DNA of 64,000 nt from Acipenser ruthenus (GCF_902713425.1 NC_081241.1:1496501-1560500), one strand, 5' to 3'. Counted from the first letter of the stretch, positions 34,183 to 46,431 are shown. Numbers and translations: made by a program. The notes: generated by a model from the letters alone, not told the origin.

Positions 34183-37100
34183 AGATGGACTGGAACACAT
34201 CTGCAGAAGTTTACTGTCTATGCCTGATGTGTTTTTGATATCAATTCTAACCATGTCTCCTCTACTGTGTTCTTTCACTCAGAGATCTGAATGCATAGAA
34301 ATAAAGGAAAGTGAGAAGATCTTTACTGAGCTGATCCGATCCATTGAGAAGATCCACACTGAGGTTATTGAGCTGATTGGAGCTAACGAGAAGGCTGCAG
34401 TGAATCAGGCTGAAGGACGCATCAAGAAACTGGAGCAGGAGATTGCTGAGCTAAGGAGGAGAAACGCTGAGCTGAAACAGCTTTCAGAGACAGAGGATCA
34501 CATCCATTTTCTACAGGTAACATCACTGCTTGTTAGAAAATCTCAAGTCCATAACTGGGACGGTTTCAGACAGACCTCTCCAATTGAATGAATCCTTGCT
34601 TTCCCCCAGGAATGTTTTGGACCCCATTCTGTTTCACTGAAAACTCCTTTTCTCCACTTTCCTGTTGTAGAATTTCCAGTCTCTCTGTGCCCCTCCTGAA
34701 GCTGGAGACTTACCCAGCGTTACTGTCAATACAGACATCTCTTTTGGGGCTGTGAGGAAAGCTGTATCTGAACTTAAAGATCATATTGAGGACTTCTGCA
34801 AGGGGGAATTAGTCAAAATAACCACAACAGGTTGGTGTGAAATAGATTCCTTTGGTAGAGATTTCTCAAAAAAACCATGGCTTGAGGAGGGACAGGACTT
34901 GCAAGACATTAATAAAGACCTCTTGCAGATTGCTGGCTATATAAATAATGTAGTATTGAGAAGGGAGGAGGCAGCAGGGAGGAGGAAGGAGTGAGGAGGC
35001 AGCATGGAGGAGGGAGCAGGGAGGGCAGAGCAGGGAGCATTGGAGAGGGAGCATGGACAGAGAAGAGAGAATTAAGCAGGGAGCATGTAGGAGAGGGTGG
35101 AAGAGAGAGGAGGGAGCATGAAGGAGAGATCAGGTAGGAGACAGGAAGGAGGCAACAGGGATGAGGGAGCAGAGAGAAGGGAGCATGAAGACTGGAAGAG
35201 ACAGCAGTGAGGAAGGAGCATGAAAGAGGGAGCAAGGAGGAGGGAGCACATAAGTGGGAGGAGGCAACATGGAGGAGGGAGCAGGGAGAAGGGAGCAGGG
35301 AGGAAGGAGCAGGGAGTGATGAAGCAGACTGGAGGGAGAACGGTGCATGCAGGAGGGAGCAGGGAGGTGGTAGGAGGGAGAATGGAGGATGGAACGGACT
35401 GATGAAGCAGAAAGGAGGATGTGATGTGAGGATGGAGCAGACAATGACTGCTGTATGTTTGATGCACAAGGGTGTCCTAATATGGACACCGTACTGTTGG
35501 GCAAAGATATGTGATGGAGAGGAAGGAACACAAGACTCCAGTGTAGTGGCAGACGTGTTCACATTGACTTTGGCTGCTGCACCGATACAGAAGGAATACA
35601 TATTCATTGTAATCATGAACATCTTGAAGTACGGATTTTTACATCCTGAAATGCCGTGAATAAGCCTTGTTTCTTTTCAGATTGCTGTTTGTAGTCTTGT
35701 GTGTGTTGTGTATTAATCCACATGTTTCAATTCTATTTCTCTCTCTTTTTTCTGGCCAGTGAATGAAGTTGCAGTTTACAGTCTGCAGGCTCCAGAGCCA
35801 AGGAACAGAGCTGAGTTTTTAAAATGTAAGTCTGTTTTCACTGAAACATTTGATTGAAAGATGTGTCACTCCATTGTGAGAAGAGCTAACACTACAGAAC
35901 AGGGAGGGGTGGAGCTTGAGGGGAGCAATTATTATTATTAATTAGTAATTGTGAAGCCATTAATCTACACTCCTCTCCAACAAGTATTGGTTCAGATGAA
36001 TACATGCAGAATGACTGGGGGAGGGGCATTTGTTGCCTGTTTTTCCACTCAGACCTTTCTCTCCCTAAATATCTTGCTATCCCTGAATAGATAATCATCC
36101 CATCTTTTAATACATGTACAATGCATGTGAAACCAGTTGTGGGGTAAAATGAACAGCTATCCCTCCCAGTCATCCTGTGCTGGTAGTAAATGTATATTGC
36201 AGTATCACTGCACTTGTGGGATGGATTGCTCATTAAAATATTAGACAGATATTTGAAGAGTGGATGATATTCTATTGAAGATATTTAGTAAGCAAGGGGT
36301 CTGAGTGGGGAAAATGGCAACACATACCCTGTAGGAACATTAAGTGAACTGTAATTGTATGCAGAGCTGCATTTGATTGGTTCCAAATGAAGAAGTTTGA
36401 TAAGATCGAGGAATTATAATGAACAAAACAATAAAACAGCAGGAGGGTTTAAAGGGTTCATAAGGTCCTTTGTATTTTATTGTGTTGCATGTTCCCATGT
36501 GTTGCTACAGCTGTTTACGTGAGGTGTGTGTATTGTTTTAATTATTTTTAGTTTTTTTACATTTTGACCACTTTTTTATTCTTATAGATGGCTTCACATG
36601 TAACTGCATGGGCCTCTCACAACTACATTTCCCATCATCCTCCTGCTCACATATGTGATTGAGATGGAATTACCAGTGAGCAGGAGGATGATGGTAAATG
36701 TAGTTCTGAGAGGTCCATGCCGGTCCGTGGGAAGCCATCTTGAGGCAGGGAATGCAATTTAAAAGTTTAAAAAAGTGGTCAAAATGTATTAAAAAAAATA
36801 ATTAAAACAACACACACACCTTCCATAAACAGGATGTGAGGATGCAGCAGACAATGACTGTTGATTTTCTCAGTGATTTGACTTTTCTAACCGTCTCTCC
36901 TCTACCCGTCCTCTTCTCTTCAATCAGATTCCTGTCAGCTCACACTGGACCCCAACACAGCGCACAGAAACCTCTGTCTGTCTGAAGGGAACAGAAAGGT
37001 GACATGGAGGAGAGGGATCCAGAGATATCCTGATCACTCAGAGAGATTTGATAGCTGGGAGCAAGTGCTTTGCAGAGAGGGTTTGTCTGGGACTCGCTGT

Positions 37101-37460
37101 TACTGGGAGATTGAGTGGAGTGGGGAATGGGCTTCTATAGGAGTCACATATAAAGGAATCAGCAGGAAAGGAGGGGGTGATTCCTGTGGCCTTGGATGCA
37201 ATGAAAAGTCCTGGAGTTTGCGCAGCTCTGGTTCCAGTTACACGGCCCGGCACAATAACAATGAAACTGCAATAACTGCCCCCCGCTCCCCCAGAATAGG
37301 AGTGTATCTGGACTTTAATGCCGGCACGCTGTCCTTTTATGGCGTCTCTGACACAATGACCCTCCTGCACAGATTCCAAACCACATTCACTGAGCCGCTC
37401 TATCCTGGGTTTAGGCTTCATTATTATGATTCCACTGTAGCAATCTGCCAGCTGAACTAG
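31205..37460 (+). CDS. TRIM gene 2: RING/B-box/coiled-coil/PRY-SPRY protein, finTRIM or TRIM25-like, intact
   Basis: Exons are 31,205-31,786; 34,004-34,099; 34,283-34,516; 34,671-34,830; 35,760-35,825; 36,928-37,460, totalling 1,671 bp (556 aa). All introns start GT and end AG, with phases 0,0,0,1,1. RING ligands are C13, C16, C28, H30, C33, C36, C52 and C55. A B-box1-like block spans about residues 99-128, and B-box2 uses C151, H154, C162, D165, C170, C173, H178 and H181. Exons 2-3 form the coiled coil. Exon 5 encodes NEVAVYSLQAPEP and joins exon 6 as FLKYSCQLTLDPNTAHR. The SPRY domain keeps CYWEIE and YLDFNAGTLSFY and ends AICQLN. Predicted to be an E3 ubiquitin ligase in the cytosol. The SPRY domain probably reads the target, and it has more changes versus gene 1 around SRKGGGDS and HNNNET, the variable loops. 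Intron 1 carries a SINE and a LINE fragment absent from gene 1. Confidence 0.92.
32565..32769 (+). mobile_element. V-SINE-like tRNA-derived SINE in intron 1 of TRIM gene 2
   Basis: The head has tRNA-like A and B boxes (tagtgtttagggctctgg, gggttcaatcc). The conserved middle is gagcaaggtactttacctag, and the L2-like tail ends ataagggcatctcct. A 7-bp target duplication ATGATAT flanks it (32,558-32,564 and 32,770-32,776). The same insertion with the same flanks is in gene 3 (62,169-62,373) but absent from gene 1. Confidence 0.88.
33682..33872 (+). mobile_element. LINE 3'-end fragment in intron 1 of TRIM gene 2
   Basis: It encodes the VRVWNQLPSNVVEADTL block and ends with gcaagatgggccgaatggcc and ttatgttcttatgtt repeats, the natural 3' end of this LINE. 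It is 5'-truncated. Shared with gene 3 (63,292-63,482) and missing from gene 1. Confidence 0.75.
34119..34180. repeat. (ATT)n microsatellite in intron 2 of TRIM gene 2
   Basis: About 20 units immediately after exon 2, orthologous in position to those in genes 1 and 3. It keeps a Leu-run frame open, which should not be read as exon. Confidence 0.95.
34968..35420. repeat. Polypurine minisatellite in intron 4 of TRIM gene 2
   Basis: Degenerate gagggagcagggagg repeats over about 450 bp, with an almost pure purine strand along the sense of transcription. It is the counterpart of 11,446-11,752. Confidence 0.88.
36520..36835. repeat. Foldback element in intron 5 of TRIM gene 2
   Basis: Right-arm copy of 10,735-11,055, about 90 bp upstream of the SPRY exon. 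It has the same inverted actacatttcccatcatcct pair. Confidence 0.75.
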
Positions 37461-37822
37461 ACTGTTTTGTGTTGTAAGAAACCCTTTGTATTGAACTCCC
37501 TGTCTGTCCTCTCCACTCCTCGGGTGAAGGGAATGTTCAATCTGACACAACTTTGGATGAAAGTTAGGGGGTAAAACGGCGCCACCTGCAGAGCGAAACA
37601 AGGTGAATTATTTGTTTTTAGCAACGAATGGATTTTGTACGAAATAACTGTATTTAATTTATTTTTTAAGATTTATTAAGTTTTAAATATATTTTAAAAA
37701 ATGGCATCCAATAGTCAGTGCTGTAACAGTTTTTAGTGAACTTAAGTTTGCTTTATTATGTGTGTTTTTGTTTTTTGATTTCCATAAAATGTTTAATATT
37801 TCAGATTTTAGTCATGTGATTT

Positions 37823-37828
37823 AATAAA
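37823..37828 (+). promoter_or_regulatory. Candidate polyadenylation signal of TRIM gene 2
   Basis: AATAAA about 360 bp after the stop codon, mirrored at gene 1. Confidence 0.4.
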
Positions 37829-37929
37829 AAAAATTAACGTGATAGACTGACTTTTTCTTATTTCTTAATACTCATTAACATGGTTTTTCAAATGAGAATG
37901 AGAAAGAAAGAGGGGAATGAGAGAGAAAG

Positions 37930-38135
37930 AGGTCTGGTAAAGCATAGGGAAGCATTGTAAAGCACAGAGAGTCTGGTAAAGCATAGGGAAGCATTGTAAA
38001 GCACAGAGAGGTCTGGTAAAGCATAGGGAAGCATTGTAAAGCACAGAGAGGCCTGGTAAAGGATAGGGAAGCATTGTAAAGCACAGAGAGGTCTGGTAAA
38101 GCATAGGGAAGCATTGTAAAGCACAGAGAGGTCTG
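37930..38135. repeat. 40-bp minisatellite, about 5 units
   Basis: Right-arm counterpart of the 17-unit array at 8,941-9,626. Unit gtctggtaaagcatagggaa gcattgtaaagcacagagag. Confidence 0.95.
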
Positions 38136-38254
38136 GACTCTAACCCTGGGCTTGAGACTCAGCTCAGTGATTTGGATTCCTGAACAGCTTCTTAGTAAAG
38201 GTATTATTCAGCATGCCGCTGCACCGTGAACTAATAAGAAAAGACTTTCAGTAC

Positions 38255-38328
38255 CTGGCAGGCTCTTGTGACATATCAGGCAGGTCATTATCTTTACTCC
38301 TTCTTCTTCTCCTTGGAGTCGGGTCCAT
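38255..38328 (-). CDS. Possible small first coding exon, Arg-rich (right-arm copy)
   Basis: Mirror of 8,745-8,818. It keeps ATG, the five-Arg cluster, the same length (74 bp) and the same weak donor. Conservation between arms is expected from the duplication alone, so it adds little support. Confidence 0.3.
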
Positions 38329-38495
38329 GCCTCTCTCTACTGAATCACTCGTTCCTCAGTTAGCTGGGTTTCTCCTCTGCAACACAATTGAAACAAGTCC
38401 GTTTTGGGGTTTTGGATTTGGTCCCCACCTGGCTACCGAGTCCCCACTTGGTGGATGTGTAACCACACCTAAGACCCCACTTAGATAGGTAGACA

Positions 38496-38564
38496 AGAAC
38501 ACAAACACACACACAAACACAAATACACACAGGAACTGACACACACCAATACACACAGGAACTG

Positions 38565-38600
<36 letters not shown>

Positions 38601-39262
38601 ACTGACACGCACACACACACAAAAATACACACAGGTGCTGACACGCACACACACACACACACAGATACTGACAAGCACACACACACACACACACAGGTAC
38701 TTACACACACACACACACAGACTTATACACACACACTGACACACAGACACACTGAGACACACACACACACACACAGGTACTGACACGCAAACACACACAG
38801 GTACTGACACACACAGGTACTGACACGCACACACACAAACAGGTACTGACACGCACACACACACACAAACACAGGTACTGACACGCACACACACACAGGT
38901 ACTGACACACACAGGTACTGACACGCACACACACAAACAGGTACTGACACGCACACACACACACACAAACACAGGTACTGACACGCACACACACACAGGT
39001 ACTGACACACACAGGTACTGACACGCACACACACACACACACACTGGTACTGACACCCACACACACACAAAAACGCACACACAAACACACACAGGTACTG
39101 ACGCACACACACACACACACAGACACACACAGGTACTGACACACACACACAGACACACACACAGGTACTGACACACACACACAGACACACACACAGGTAC
39201 TGACACACACACACAAAAACGCACACACACAAACACGCACAGGTACTGACACACACACACAG
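38496..39262. repeat. (CA)n block with aggtactgaca interruptions
   Basis: Mirror of 7,905-8,582. The higher-order pattern of CA tracts and caggtactgacac is retained, and unit number differs. On the minus strand it is fused in frame to the LINE fragment, giving a long artefactual frame (38,723-39,613). Confidence 0.95.
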
Positions 39263-39274
39263 TGCTGGCGCTGG

Positions 39275-39625
39275 GAAGCTTGTCTGGAGACTTATTGATC
39301 CCAGAATCTCATCAAGCAGCTTCTTGAAGGATCCCAGGGTGTCAGCTTCAACAACATTACTGGGGAGTTGGTTCCAGACCCTCACAATTCTCTGTGTAAA
39401 AAAGTGCCTCCTATTTTCTGTTCTGAATGCCCCTTTATCTAATCTCCATTTGTGACCCCTGGTCCTTGTTTCTTTTTTCAGGTTGAAAAAGTCCCCTGGC
39501 TCGACATTGTCAATACCTTTTATGATTTTGAATGTTTGAATCAGATCACCGCGTAGTCTTCTTTGCTCAAGACTGAATAGATTCAATTCTTTTAGCCTGT
39601 CCGCATACGACATGCCTTTTAAACC
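39275..39625 (-). mobile_element. LINE 3'-terminal fragment, right-arm copy
   Basis: Same fragment as 7,539-7,895, with the frame open from SYADRLKELNLFSL to SFKKLLDEILGSI. It is truncated upstream and ends at the CA block instead of its natural 3' tail. Confidence 0.75.
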
Positions 39626-39885
39626 CGGGATAATTCAAAATGAAATTCAAAGTGCAAAATGAAAAAACTGATTTACAGAATTGACAGGGGGATTTTTATT
39701 TTGAAAGGGTTTCAATTCAACGACCCTCTGGTCGGACATTTTTTCATTGCATATCATCTTTCAATGTACCCTCCAGTTTTCACAAGGCTCTGTAAAATTG
39801 TGTTCTACCCCTTTCAAGAAAGAGGAAGGAATTAAAAAGACTAGAGTAAAAGTCATTGAAAATTCGGGCTAATCTATCATAGATA

Positions 39886-41228
39886 ACACAGTGTAACAAT
39901 TTTTTTTTTCTTTGGTTCCTGGGTAGTAAGTGTTATTTCCTAATTGCTTATGCCTCAAAAGTATAGAAAATGGCTATTATTCCCCACAAACTTTGCTTTT
40001 GTGACCAGGACAGTGATATTTTGAAATTTACCTATTTTCCAGAACATTCCAGATAGATTCAGTGCTGAGTAAACTTGGAGTAACTTCTAGAACTTTCTAG
40101 AACTGTCCAGTAATATAAATAGTAGTATAAATACAGGGGCCTTAAGCCCACCAGTTCAGTTTAGTCCCAGCTGCCTAAGTGGATACATATCTGCATTTTT
40201 CTGAGATGGCATCAAGGTCATAGTAGACTTCAAAATGGTGGCATTCCTGATGGGTCTCCAAGGCGGTTTTACCAAGTTTCCCTGCTATCTTTGCCTTTGG
40301 GACAGCAGGGACACCAAGGCGCACTACCACAGGCGGGACTGGCCACAGCGGACCGAGTTCTCTGTGGGAAGGAACAATGTCAAGTGGGAGCCACTGGTGG
40401 ATGCCCGGAAGGTGCTGATGCCACCACTGCACATCAAATTGGGCCTTATGAAACAATTTGTCAGAGCTCTAGATAAGGAGTCGGCAGCCTTCAAGTACCT
40501 TCAAGACTTCTTCCCTAAGTTGTCTAAGGCAAAGGTCAAAGCCAGTGTCTTCGTCGGACCACAAATAAAGAAGATCCTGGAGTGCAATGAATTCCCCAAG
40601 AAGCTCACTAGTAAGGAGAAAGCGGCTTGGAACAGCTTTGTCGCAGTGGTTCGGGGCTTCCTGGGCAATCACAAGGCCGAAAACTATGTGGAGCTGGTTG
40701 AGACTCTGGTGAAGAACTACGGCACAATGGGCTGTAAGATATCCCTCAAAGTCCATATCCTTGATGCTCATCTTGATAAATTCAAGGAGAACATGGGAGC
40801 GTACTCGGAGGAGCAAGGCGATCGCTTCCACCAGGATATACTGGACTTTGAATGCCGCCACCAAGGACAGTATAACGAGAACATGATGGGAGACTACATT
40901 TGGGGGCTGATTCGTGAAAGTGATTTACAGTATAATCGTAAATCTCGAAAAACTACTCACTTCTAAATCTTTTGTAGTCATTTTTGTATTATTTTAGTAT
41001 AAATACATGTTAATTTGGATTCATATGTTGTTTTTTTCTGACTATGTGAACGAAAAGACACAAATTCGCCCGTTTTCTCATTGGAAATAGGTAAATTTCA
41101 AAATATCACTGTCCTGGTCACAAAAGCAAAGTTTGTGGGGAATAATAGCCATTTTCTATACTTTTGAGGCATAAGCAATTAGGAAATAACACTTACTACC
41201 CAGGAATAAAAATTGTGTTACATAGTGT
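39886..41228. mobile_element. 1.34-kb terminal-inverted-repeat element, right-arm copy
   Basis: Ends acacagtgtaaca and tgttacatagtgt, with about 150 bp of inverted terminal repeat as in the left arm. It contains the plus-strand frame at 40,235-40,966. Confidence 0.75.
40235..40966 (+). CDS. Transposon-associated protein fragment, 243 codons, right-arm copy
   Basis: Same protein as at 6,194-6,925 with about 13 substitutions and no gaps. Conserved blocks are FPCYLCLWDS, PPLHIKLGLMKQF, GPQIKKIL, KVHILDAHLDKFKENMGAY and EEQGDRFHQDI. The codons before ATG (GIKVIVDFK) still resemble the family, but a TGA ten codons upstream shows the N-terminal part is missing. The function is unknown, and a transposase-related origin is inferred from the terminal repeats. 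Confidence 0.55.
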   Translation: MVAFLMGLQGGFTKFPCYLCLWDSRDTKAHYHRRDWPQRTEFSVGRNNVKWEPLVDARKVLMPPLHIKLGLMKQFVRALDKESAAFKYLQDFFPKLSKAKVKASVFVGPQIKKILECNEFPKKLTSKEKAAWNSFVAVVRGFLGNHKAENYVELVETLVKNYGTMGCKISLKVHILDAHLDKFKENMGAYSEEQGDRFHQDILDFECRHQGQYNENMMGDYIWGLIRESDLQYNRKSRKTTHF

Positions 41229-41486
41229 AATTTCAACAGAGTTGAGCACCACATGGTCAGACACCAAACAGAATCACATTGCAGAAAGGTGTCAATACAA
41301 AATAAAGCACTCAAGTCTTTCATATAGTCCAATTGTTTTTATTTTAGGATCTAGATGCTTTCTTTGTGTGATTGTTTTCATCCCCTGACAGTGTGGTTTC
41401 TTCCTGGCATCAGAGCGCTGGATCCGCTGCTCCCTGCTTCCCAAACCTCCTTCAGCTTTCCTCATCTGGAGAAACAAGAGATAGAG

Positions 41487-42055
41487 AGATCGTTGATAGA
41501 CTGTGCAATTCAAACTGGCTCACAGCGATCATTGATAGACTGTGCAATTCAAACTGGGACACAGAGATCATTGATAGACTGTGCAATTCAAACTGGGACA
41601 CGGTGATCGTTGATAGACTGTGCAATTCAAATTGGGACACAGCGATTGTTGATAGACTGTCCAATTCAAACTGGGACACAGAGATCATTGATAGACTGTG
41701 CAATTCAAACTGGGACATTGAGATCATTGATAGACTGTGCAATTCAAACTGGGACACAAAGATCATTGATAGACTGTGCAATTCAAATTGGGACACAGAG
41801 ATCATTGATAGACTGTGCAATTCAAATTGGGACACAGAGATCATTGATAGACTGTGCAATTCAAACTGGGACACAGAGATCATTGATAGACTGTGCAATT
41901 CAAACTGAGACACAGAGATCATTGATAGACTGTGCAATTCAAACTGGCACACAGAGATCATTGATAGACTGTGCAATTCAAACTGGGACACAGAGATCAT
42001 TGATAGACTGTGCAATTCAAACTGGGACACAGAGATCATTGATAGACTGTGTGGC
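41487..42055. repeat. 39-bp minisatellite, about 14 units
   Basis: Right-arm counterpart of 5,190-5,685. Unit contains actgtgcaattcaaactggg. Open frames on both strands are artefacts of the unit length. Confidence 0.95.
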
Positions 42056-42059
42056 GACT

Positions 42060-45000
42060 GCCACACAATGTGTTGCAAAAAGCGCAACACCTGCTTAATT
42101 CTTAAATGAATTGCAGAGGACCTGGTCAGGTTCTGTCCTATCATATTCTAGTTGCTAATATTATACTACATGCATACTCCCTTTATATTTTTCAACAGTG
42201 AATAATATTATATATGATGGATACTTTATTATAAACTAATACTATGCTCATTAGTTTATTTTTCTAATCTAATCGTTTTGGCAGCAGTTCTATGTCTGGT
42301 ATTGCCTTGCTGAGATTTAGTACTTTCTAATTACTGCTGCGCTTTTCTCGTTTTTCTGGCCCTATCGGCTTGCCATGGTTTTAAGGCTGATTTTTTCCTC
42401 GTGTGTTTGGTAGCCGGGGATTTAGAAAAGATGGTGATGACATCTCTGGGTGTGTTTTGTTTGGTACGCTGTGCGCTCTTAAGACTTGCCGTTTTTGAAT
42501 TTTTGGTTAAGTTTGATTTTATTAGCAAGAGTCCCCACTTTAAATCTTCGACATACTTCTTCTTCTTCTTCTTTGGCACGCTACACCTCTTACACCGTTT
42601 CAGCTACAAACGCCGTTCAAACTTTCAAACGTGTAGACCGGTCTGGAAGAGTGTGCTTGTATACAACGTTTTGATATCTTTTATACTTTTTAAACTATTA
42701 AGTTTTTTTCCTTTTTTTGTCCATCTTCATTCACTTTAATGGGACTTTTCCCCCATTGTTTAAAAACTCCCAGACTTCCAGCATTCTATTTCCTGTAAAC
42801 GATCTAACTTTTGACACATATCAGCTGCTTTGAACACTTTCCCAACAAGTAAGACAGAAAGTGAGAGTATACGAAATCTTCCTCTACTTCTCTGCTATTC
42901 AAATCTGAAATCAAAACAGAAATAACTTTTACCAATCAAGAGGTACAGCTGTTTTAGTAACCGCATAAACTAAATTTTCTCTAACGTTTTATAAACAACT
43001 GAAATTTTGACCACTTTCCCAACAAGTTAGACAAATACTTAGAGGAAATGAAATCTTCCTCTACTTCTCAACTATTCAAATCTGAAATCAAAACAGGAAT
43101 GGCGTCTACCGATCAAGAGGTCCAGCTGTTTTAGTAACCGCATCAACTTCTTTCAGGAGGCTGCTTCCCGCTGTTGAATTAACTGCCATAGAACTTTGAG
43201 AAATTTCAAATTCTCGCACATTCTAAGCACGAGACAATCAGTAAACAACGTGACTTTTGACACAAATCAGCTGCTTTGACCACTTTCCCAATAAAGCGAG
43301 CCCCACAACTGTACTGGTAAAGTTACCATCTAGTTTGATCTTCTGTTTCATTAGTCTGGGTTGTCTACAGGTCTGGTTGTTTTAAGTCACAGTTTCCTTT
43401 GCTTAGGTATATTCGGTCTTACATAGACATTGTAGTGTCGACCCAGCTTTACTAATGTTTGTTCTTACACTCAAGTTGTATGCTTTATTTTTTATTGTTT
43501 TTATTTGTTTTTTCTATTTTCGTTTGGTCAGCCCGAGCTTTGTCGTCTCTTTCTCTTTTCATCTTGATGCGTCGCTGTGAGTGCGGTAGCTCCGGGTTTT
43601 TGAAGCCTGGTTTAAAAGGTCCGGATCGTTTCATTGTTCTGAAGAAGACTCTACTCCACGAACCTGGACAGGACTGCGTGAGATCCGGGTTTGTTCTCTT
43701 GCGGATGGATTATCATTTTGTTTTTGAATGGACATTCTGTTTTGTTTTTTGTGAGAGACATTTTTTGTTCTGTTCGCGGATCTCTGGATTTGGACTGTTA
43801 TTTGAACTATTTTACAGACTTTTACAACTGAAGCTGTTATTGTCTGGCGGTCCTTCTAATATCTCTGCATTTTGCAATCAGCTGTGTCATTCTGTTGATG
43901 TTTTGCTTCATACTATGAAGTAGTGATTTCACTGTAGTGTCGAGTTTTCCTTTTAAGATCATTTCAGTGATTGCGCTGCAGTTTATCTATGCAGAAGGGG
44001 TTGAGCTGGCGTTTCTCTATTGTGGGGTTTATGCTAACGTTTATACTAGTATCTGTTTGCACGGCAGCTTATTTAAATTACCATATGGTCGTTTTTTGAA
44101 TATGTTTTGATGTCTTCAGGGTTGGGCAGATGTATCATTTGTATTATTGGCATGGCGAGTGTGAGGATTGTTGTCAGCTATTTGGTGGGATAGACACTAA
44201 ACAGTAGTAATTGCTGATGCATATTAACTGTCCTGGATTCCTTTTCTTCGCTCTAGCTGGATACTACATGTAAATGAAGTGTCCGTTACAATAGTTTCTA
44301 GCAGATTCCTGTATACAGTAGAATCCTGTTAGCTGAATAGCGTTTGAACTTGATGCTGAAGTTGATGGTAACACTTTATATGAAGGTGTCATTTTGAAAT
44401 AGTTTATTAACCCGTTATAGATGCTTAAAATATGGCTTATAATGTTTTATAATGCATTATAGAACAAGTAATACAGGGTAATAACAGCATTTACTAATGT
44501 GTTATAAATACTGAATAGATCTAAGAAATCTGCAATAAATTTAAATATAAAACTATATTAGCTGTAAACAAATCAGGACAAATCACATTAAACACAAATG
44601 ATTTAAACTTCATTGTATGGGTCATTTATTTTAAATTAATCTGCTTATTTAATGGTTTTTCATTATTTGTACAAAAATAGCAACACCTGCCATAGCAGTG
44701 TCAATATGGTGTAGGGCTTCCATGGGCAGCCAGCACAGCACTGATTGGACGTGGCAGGTAGTGATTCTGCAAGGTGCTTTTTAAATTGTGCTGGAGGGAT
44801 ACGGGACCATTCCTCAATGATTACCAGCCTCTAATTCCTTCAGGTTGTGTTGTATTGGGGGTGGAAATCTGCAGTCAAGTCAGAATGGCCCATACAGAAA
44901 GAGAGTCACATTAGAGACTGTTCCATGTGAAAAAGCCTCAGTAGTAATTTCTGCCACCTTGAAAATGGAAGCATCTGCCAACCAAGCACCTCTTATCAGC

Positions 45001-45690
45001 CCTCTATCAAAAGTCTGTCAGATCTATTGCCCTGTGGTCCCATCGTGACTGAAACGGATTTGTGTCAGGGAGATGCATCTTTTACACATCACAGAATACA
45101 TGTCAGGAATACCATTTCAATCAGGCCTGTGGATGACACAAAAGTGTGTGCTGCATGTAGCAGGTTTTCCTGTGTTTGTGTTCCCTTTGAAGAAATCCAG
45201 AAGTGCTAGTCAGAACTATAGGGGTTAAAATACATCCAACACTGAAGCATTATCACCCCCTGCTGGGAGAAACGAAGAACTGCAGTTTAGTCTCCTCAAT
45301 ACAAGGGTGGTTGGATAGCGGCTTCCCTTTGATCAAGGTGTTTTTTTAGAGCATTTTACCGCACTGAGGAATCCGCCTGCATTGCTGTTCAGATCAGTAA
45401 CGACCCTGATAGCTCTAATGTTACCAGTCGTAAACGCTGTGATAATAAGGACCTGTGTATCCTCACCATTTCAAATATAATATATAACACATGATGTGTG
45501 AGAGGAGGGGATTGCGTGGTAAGAGGTGTGGGATTGGAATCAGACTCTTTATACTAAACCTTTGTCACATATAATGGATTTATTTTACTGTGAATTGAAT
45601 TCAAGAGTGACATTTTACAGAATTTCACTCAACACAAGTGCTGTTGCTTAACTCAGGAGCGACTGTAAAATAATCAGAAGCATTGGTAAT
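42060..45690. other. Non-coding stretch of the right arm, no gene recognised
   Basis: Mirror of 1,500-5,190. A frame of 154 codons at 43,459-43,923 is hydrophobic and low-complexity at its start, and it is not conserved as one frame in the left arm, so I do not call it. The GTG-initiated Lys-rich frame recurs at 42,331-42,579 on the minus strand. Confidence 0.55.
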
Positions 45691-45696
45691 AATTAA

Positions 45697-45941
45697 GGCA
45701 GCAGTGTGGAGTAGTGGTTAGGGCTCTGGACTCTTGACCGGAGGGTTGTGGGTTCAATCCCCAGTGGGGACACTGCTGCTGTACCCTTGAGCAAGGTACT
45801 TTACCTAGATTGCTCCAGTAAAAACCCAACTGTATAAATGGGTAATTGTATGTAAAAATAATGTGATATCTTGTAACAATTGTAAGTCGCCCTGGATAAG
45901 GGCGTCTGCTAAGAAATAAATAATAATAATAATAATAATAA
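45697..45941 (+). mobile_element. V-SINE-like SINE, right-arm-specific insertion
   Basis: Complete structure: ggcagcagtgtggagtagtg head, gtgggttcaatcccc B box, gcaaggtactttacctagat middle, cgccctggataagggcgtct tail and (TAA)n end. The 10-bp taataattaa flanks it (45,687-45,696 and 45,942-45,951). The left arm has the empty site with one copy of the target at 1,496-1,515. Confidence 0.92.
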
Positions 45942-46284
45942 TAATAATTAAGAGCCACGCTCAGAACTGCAAACTGGTTTCTTCTCCATTTTAAAACACT
46001 CTGACGTCCGTCAGCGAGGCTTTCATCAGAGAGCAATGCCTGCAGACAAACTAAGGATCCCTCTCCAGTATAATGCAATATTACACAGTGACAGAGTGAC
46101 AGTGAGCTGCTTCAATTCCAATCAAAGGGAATCATGTGAAATATCTGCTGGACAGCTGCTCCAATGCATTGCTATTATTGAAGAGTGAAGAACGAACTGT
46201 TACAGAGGAGCCTAAAAACCCTTCAAGAAACAACATCTAAACAGACAGACGAGCACATCAGGGTCAAAACAGACACCATGGGGC

Positions 46285-46428
46285 TGAATCACCTGCCATA
46301 CCACTGTCAGGAGGGTGTAGGAGCCCCCCTGGGACTGATAAACCTGCCATACCACTGTCAGTAGGGTGTAGGACCCCCTGGGACTGATAAACCTGCCATA
46401 TCACTGTCAGTAGGGTGTATCAGATTCC
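46285..46428. repeat. 50-bp minisatellite, about 3 units
   Basis: Right-arm counterpart of the 8-unit array at 780-1,172. Confidence 0.9.
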
Positions 46429-46431
46429 CAC

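Noticed and set aside
38723-39613. 296-codon frame joining a LINE fragment to a Cys-Val repeat
   Set aside because: The second half is a dinucleotide microsatellite read in frame, and only the LINE part is meaningful.
43459-43923. 154-codon frame in the right arm
   Set aside because: The start is low-complexity hydrophobic sequence and the left arm does not keep it as one frame.
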